Assembly: GCA_036244855.1 (NCBI GenBank)
Contig: BQKZ01002207.1
Location: forward strand, 29,405 to 93,404
DNA from: Temnopleurus reevesii
Taxonomy: Eukaryota > Echinodermata > Echinoidea > Temnopleuroida > Temnopleuridae
Length of the DNA: 64,000 nt
Direction of reading: 5' to 3'
Shown piece after piece: positions 59,242-64,000 of the stretch. Position 1 is the first letter of the stretch. Each line of letters starts with the position of its first letter. The notes beneath the pieces are model-generated. The model saw only the letters and a list, made by a program, of their open reading frames with translations, was not told where the DNA came from and did not search any database. A program made the position numbers and the translations under genes.

Positions 59242-62200
59242 ACGGTAAGAAATCTTTTAGAAAAATCACTCCTTTTTATCATCACTTTCCTTTCAAACAA
59301 AGAAATTTAAGCCAGAAAAGCCAGGATTAAAGTACCACCATTCTTCTTCTATAACTTGATACAGCACCCACTTGTTTAGGCAGGTCAACTAATATTCAAG
59401 ATTCCATTTGAAAATGCCTGTCGATCCAAACATCAAGATTTAATTGGTATAAAACTGAATTTCATTTATATATTATAATTAAATGAAATCGTTCAAGAAA
59501 GAGTACACAAAATATATAACTCTATGCGAGTCATCAATACATGTATAATAATGAATTTCTGTGCTTCTTTACCCAAGAAATTTTTGAAGCAGCATACTGC
59601 AAGCAATTTTATAGGTCAACCTCAAAGGTAAGACTTCTCAGTTATTAAAAATCAATTTCAATCTAACAAGTCTCAACTTCGAGACCCATTCATTGAGATG
59701 GTATACATGTAAAGTAAACCTTTCTGATGAGACACATTGTAGTATTGTATCCATCAGTCCAAGCATCAGGGCTTAGTATATGCTCCTTTCATTTCAACCA
59801 TCCTCTGAAAATCTAATACCTCCATTTCCTCTCTTGTGACCCTCACCTAAATGCACGATATGCACTCTCAATCGTGGCCTAAATGGCCAAATTTCCTCAG
59901 CAGAATCAACGCGTTTACTCCACAAAAGGAAAGCGATTGAGCCTTATTGAACTCACTTTCTGTGTAGAGTCCCAGGGTGGGAAGGGAGTCTCTTCCATCT
60001 TATAAAGATTTTAGTTGACAATTTGAGAAGTGCAAATGGATAAGTGTCAATGGTCCCTGCTTACATCTCGGTATTTCAGATTAAATTTACATTACACCAA
60101 GAAGAATAAATCAACCTTGATACATGAAATATCAGATAGAATTATTCAATAATTAACAAAATGAAAGAAGAGGGAGAGAAACGAGGTCAGTAGATGGAGG
60201 GTTGGCAGTGATGAATAAGGAAAGGGAGGTAGAGGAGAGAGACGGAAAAAAGACGGAGAGAGACGGAGAGAGAAGGAGGAAAAAGAGGAAGAGGAGACAG
60301 AGCAAAAGGAGGAAGGATGAATAAAATAGATTTAGAGGGAGGGCCAGGGGAAAGAGGGAAGGGTGAAAGAGGAGAGGGTGAAAGAGGGGAGGGCGAGGGA
60401 AGGAAAGGGAGGGGGGAAGGGAGAGAGGGAGAGAGGGAGAGAGGGGGAGAGGGGACGGATGGAAACAGGAGAAAAGGAAGGATATAGATGATAATTGATG
60501 ACAAAGAAAAAGCTGAAGAATGTAGAAATAAGAGGGTAAAGAACCAATAATTCCATGATTAAGAGGTCACTGATTTTTTATCATTGAAGAATAAGATTTC
60601 AGACACATTATCAGGAAATAATTACTTAAGGACAACAAAGTATGTCAATTATTTATTCTTTAACCGAACTAAGACAATGAAAACAGTACTCCTTTGAATC
60701 AAAATCAAATACATGAGTAAAAAAATAATTGGTATAAAGGATATACTTAAAGAGACTGAGAGTAAGAGAGAGCGAGATGGATTGGAGAGAGAAAGAAATA
60801 AATTAAAGCTGGATACAATTCTTTGGAGTGAATGAATTTCTTCAGGCCATAAAGATCTGGTGCGATTTGTTTGCTCACGCTGGCCTGTGGGGTTATAATA
60901 TGAGGGGGAGTCAAATCGTGTTATATCTGATACCCAGAAGTACATTGTCCTCTCATTAGAATGCAGCGGGTGGAGGGCAAATGCAACCACAGCTAAAGAT
61001 ACTATCCCATATAAAAAGTGTCCGATATATAGATCTCGGTTTGCTGCCTGTGAAGCGCAGGAAGAAGGCTCGGTGTGAAGTTACCCAAATTCTATTCATG
61101 GGTTTGTGTGCACAAGTATTATTGCAACTCCATTCTCTCATTCATTCTTCCCATTGTAGCTAAAATGCTTCGTGCTACATGATGCCTTGATCGACATCTC
61201 ATTTTTTAACAAAATGAGGAGACATTGTCCTTACTGAATATTTTGTTTTGAGAACGCGAGATGCTGGGTGACCTCAATGAAGTTTCCTCAGTCAATGACA
61301 AAGACCATTAACCAATTCCATCCGTCATAAAAAGACTTGTGTTTGCACAAGAATCTCAATAATGCCTCTGCATCTGTTGCAGAATTTAACAAAATGTCAC
61401 TTTTGTTATCCCTGTATGTAATATGATAGCAGTGCATATTCAATTTCATATGGACATATAAAGACACTATATGAAAATAGGGTCAATGAGCTCTCTTCTT
61501 TATCATACCAAAGGAAGAATTTATGATTTATACGCTTTGCCCCCTCATGATCAGAAGAACCAATAATTACTTTCTTACTGAATTTAAAAGCAGACAAAGT
61601 GGGGACATTTTTAGGTGCTTATATTACCATGGGAACAGCATCAAAACAAGGAATTATAATCAAACGAGATGCATTGACTCTAGAATACAAGCATATCAAA
61701 ATATAAACATGTTACATTTATATGCATGTAATCATACAAACAAATATATATTTTAAACTTGAGATAGTTTAGACTTGGGAGGATTCCTAGTTTTTGAAAT
61801 TATGACTGGAGCCAATGTCACCAAAGTGATAAATGTGCCCTTAATGGGAACGCATCCTTTCATGCTAATATGAACACACCCCGGGAATGGGAGCATGGGG
61901 GTAGTCTGTAGATACAGACTCTTGGCTTTGGTTTTCCGCAATGTGAATAGTCCGCAGTATAGGGTGTGCATTTTGAGACTATTAAACTATGATATGCATC
62001 CAAAAGAATTAAAATAATGTAGTCTTTGCATGCAGACTCTATACCATGCACTGAACAAAATGCAAAACAAAAAGCAAATGGTCTGTGCCTGCAGACTAGC
62101 ATGGAGGGATGATGAAGTCCAGTGGATGTCATCACCTCCTGCTAAGTTATCACCTGCAGAGCATCTTTTGTCCCCTTCCCAAGATGGGAGTCTCCACATC

Positions 62201-64000
62201 ACACATCCTCAGTGTGCGTAATTGGCCGCTTTTATGAATGGAAGCTTCTAGTCTCTGTCACTGGATCTCATTATGTGATGTGGACATTGGTTTAGTCTAC
62301 TTCATCAAACCTTTTGATGATCGTGTCAAAGAGCTGAGGTTGATGACGGGCTTCATTAAACAAGGAGAGTACTTACAAATATTGCTTAGTTATGAAGTCC
62401 ATTAATTATTCGTGGAAACTAATATGGATAATAAGTCATTTATCTTCTCAATTGTGTAAAATATTCATCTTTTAATTCCCAAATTAGGCAATGATAGTGG
62501 GCTATCATCTTTGATTGTCTAAAAAAACAATGCTGTGTAATCCATGAATCATAATGTTAGGTTTTCCATGTATAATCTGGTATACTAAGCCAATAAAAAA
62601 ATGGAAATACATGTAGGTCATAGGTCTCGTAACAAATAATTTGGCGGAGAGATATTAGGAACATAGCGAAGAATGATTTCCTCACCATTGCATAGATAAT
62701 GAAATATGGCAATTAGTCCAATGGTATAGGATATACGTACACTTATCATGTAATTTTTCAAAAATCTAGCATTTTCCTAGAAAGGTAAAGTCCCCAATGA
62801 AAAAGCCAAATGGGATACTTATTGCCTCTAAATAACTCAATTTACTGAGAATGAAAATCCTCTTTTGAAGTGTAATCCCTCAATGATTACAATGGCTTAG
62901 GCCAATAAAGCATAACATCACTTTGCACTTATCATTCAACCATCAATCATAATTGATTCATAACTCTATACGGCTCATTGGATACACACTATAGGTGAGT
63001 ATGTCCATTTTTACAGGCTACTATTACCAAAAAGGACTTGGCCTGGTAATCGATAATCCCATTAATTCATCCCCATGGCAACTACGTCATCTTCGTAGTA
63101 AAACGTACCTCAGAGCCGAGCGTGCACACGACCACTCAGCTAATCCCAGCACAATTTACTACGGGCTACGTGTGCGTTGGGTCACGTGACAAAATATTAT
63201 GCTCATTATGCGGTGTATGGTGCAATTAGATTGGAGACGAGTGGCCAAAAAAGCCCAAAGGCGGCACACGTTGTTTTTCCTCTAAAAGCCAGCATGCTTG
63301 CCTTCGATGGAGGTTTATTAGAGTTTGTTTAGAGAGAGTGAAAAACGAGAGAGTATAGACTTCATGGAAAGATGAAAACAGAAAAGGAAAGTTTCATCAT
63401 CATTAAATAAAAAATAGTCCAGCTCATGAAATATTGTAGTCAGGAACTAATCCAAAAAGATTTGAATATTTTCAATCTACTGTATTTAGATTAGGCGTTA
63501 AAGTCTTGTCCCTACAAACATTGTACAAGTAATCTCACATCAGCATTGCTATTCAGTCACTGAATTCTCTTCTCTTCTTCTCTTCCTCTGATGTTCATTC
63601 CTCTTTCTCTTGGTCCTTCCTACCTGTCTCTAACATCCATTCTGCCCTCCCTCTCCCTCCTTCTCTCTCTTTCCCCTATCTCTCCTCATCCCCCCCCCCC
63701 TTTCCCATCCCCCTTTCTCTCTCTCTCTCCCATCCCATCCCTTACTTTCTCCTGCATCTTTTCCACATTTTGTCTCCAGAAGCTTCACTTAGCTGTAAAA
63801 ACCAGGAATATTCGCGTCAGTTGCTCACTCAATACTGCCCAGATGCGTCTGCGCCCTCTCCGCGCATTGAGAAATAGAGTGTTCATTTGGGTTACATAAA
63901 TATACACACATATGAAATCACATTTGGTGTTTGCTGACTTGGCGGAGCGCTTTCAATCAAGCGCTATATTTGCTGACATACTTTGTTTCACTGGCTCTAC
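59242..64000. other. Right-end intergenic DNA
   Basis: No credible exon is seen. A GA-rich tract at 60170-60480 and a CT-rich tract at 63560-63775 produce low-complexity Ser/Pro/Leu frames that are not genes. A short frame near 61030 (DLGLLPVKRRKKAR) vaguely resembles the end of a non-LTR reverse transcriptase but is too short to call. A CACGTG E-box occurs at 63184-63189 in a CG-richer block (63080-63200). Confidence 0.45.

Noticed and set aside
60187..60556. Pro/Ser/Leu-rich minus-strand frames
   Set aside because: They are low-complexity translation of a GA-rich tract with no domain, splice or codon-use support.
60981..61163. Reverse-transcriptase end resembling DLGLLPVKRRKKAR
   Set aside because: Similarity to the LHWLPV-type motif is too short and partial to support a retroelement call.
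62995..63189. Possible exon after TTTTTACAG (frame MSMSIFTGYYYQKGLGLVID)
   Set aside because: It has a plausible acceptor, but no donor in frame, no recognised domain and no neighbouring exon.

Overview
This is eukaryotic, AT-rich, intron-rich DNA with many short inverted-repeat elements, microsatellites and eight isolated N characters. The protein sequences are animal. The compact exons, the transposon types and the apparent high heterozygosity suggest a marine invertebrate deuterostome, most likely an echinoderm such as a sea urchin. The species is an inference.

Two genes are well supported. (1) The + strand, about 5.9 to 24.7 kb, holds the 3' part of a GRIP-type multi-PDZ scaffold gene (homologue of vertebrate GRIP1/GRIP2). 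Twelve exons encode PDZ3, a linker, PDZ4, PDZ5, PDZ6, a long low-complexity linker and PDZ7, ending at a TAA at 24727-24729. All splice phases join into one frame of 853 codons including the stop, except for one internal TAA at 7714-7716. PDZ1, PDZ2 and the start codon lie upstream of the window. (2) The - strand, 44.0 to 48.7 kb, holds a two-exon ninjurin gene encoding 182 residues. GRIP proteins are adaptors that cluster membrane receptors. Ninjurins are two-helix membrane proteins of adhesion and plasma-membrane rupture. Nothing links the two functionally.

The most unusual feature is repeated local duplication of half-PDZ exons inside the GRIP gene. The first-half exon of PDZ4 is followed by seven further copies of its 3' part plus adjacent intron. 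The second-half exons of PDZ4 and PDZ5 each have a degenerate copy just upstream. The first-half exon of PDZ6 is followed by at least three decayed copies, one interrupted by a palindromic tRNA-like SINE with a 13-bp target duplication.

The rest is introns and intergenic DNA carrying MITEs, mariner-like and Harbinger-like inverted-repeat elements, an RTE-type LINE fragment, SINE pieces and tandem repeats. Exact overlaps at the N positions indicate that the blocks between 29.27 and 48.40 kb are in the wrong order. They also suggest that 15,610-17,290 is a misplaced allelic contig inside a GRIP intron.
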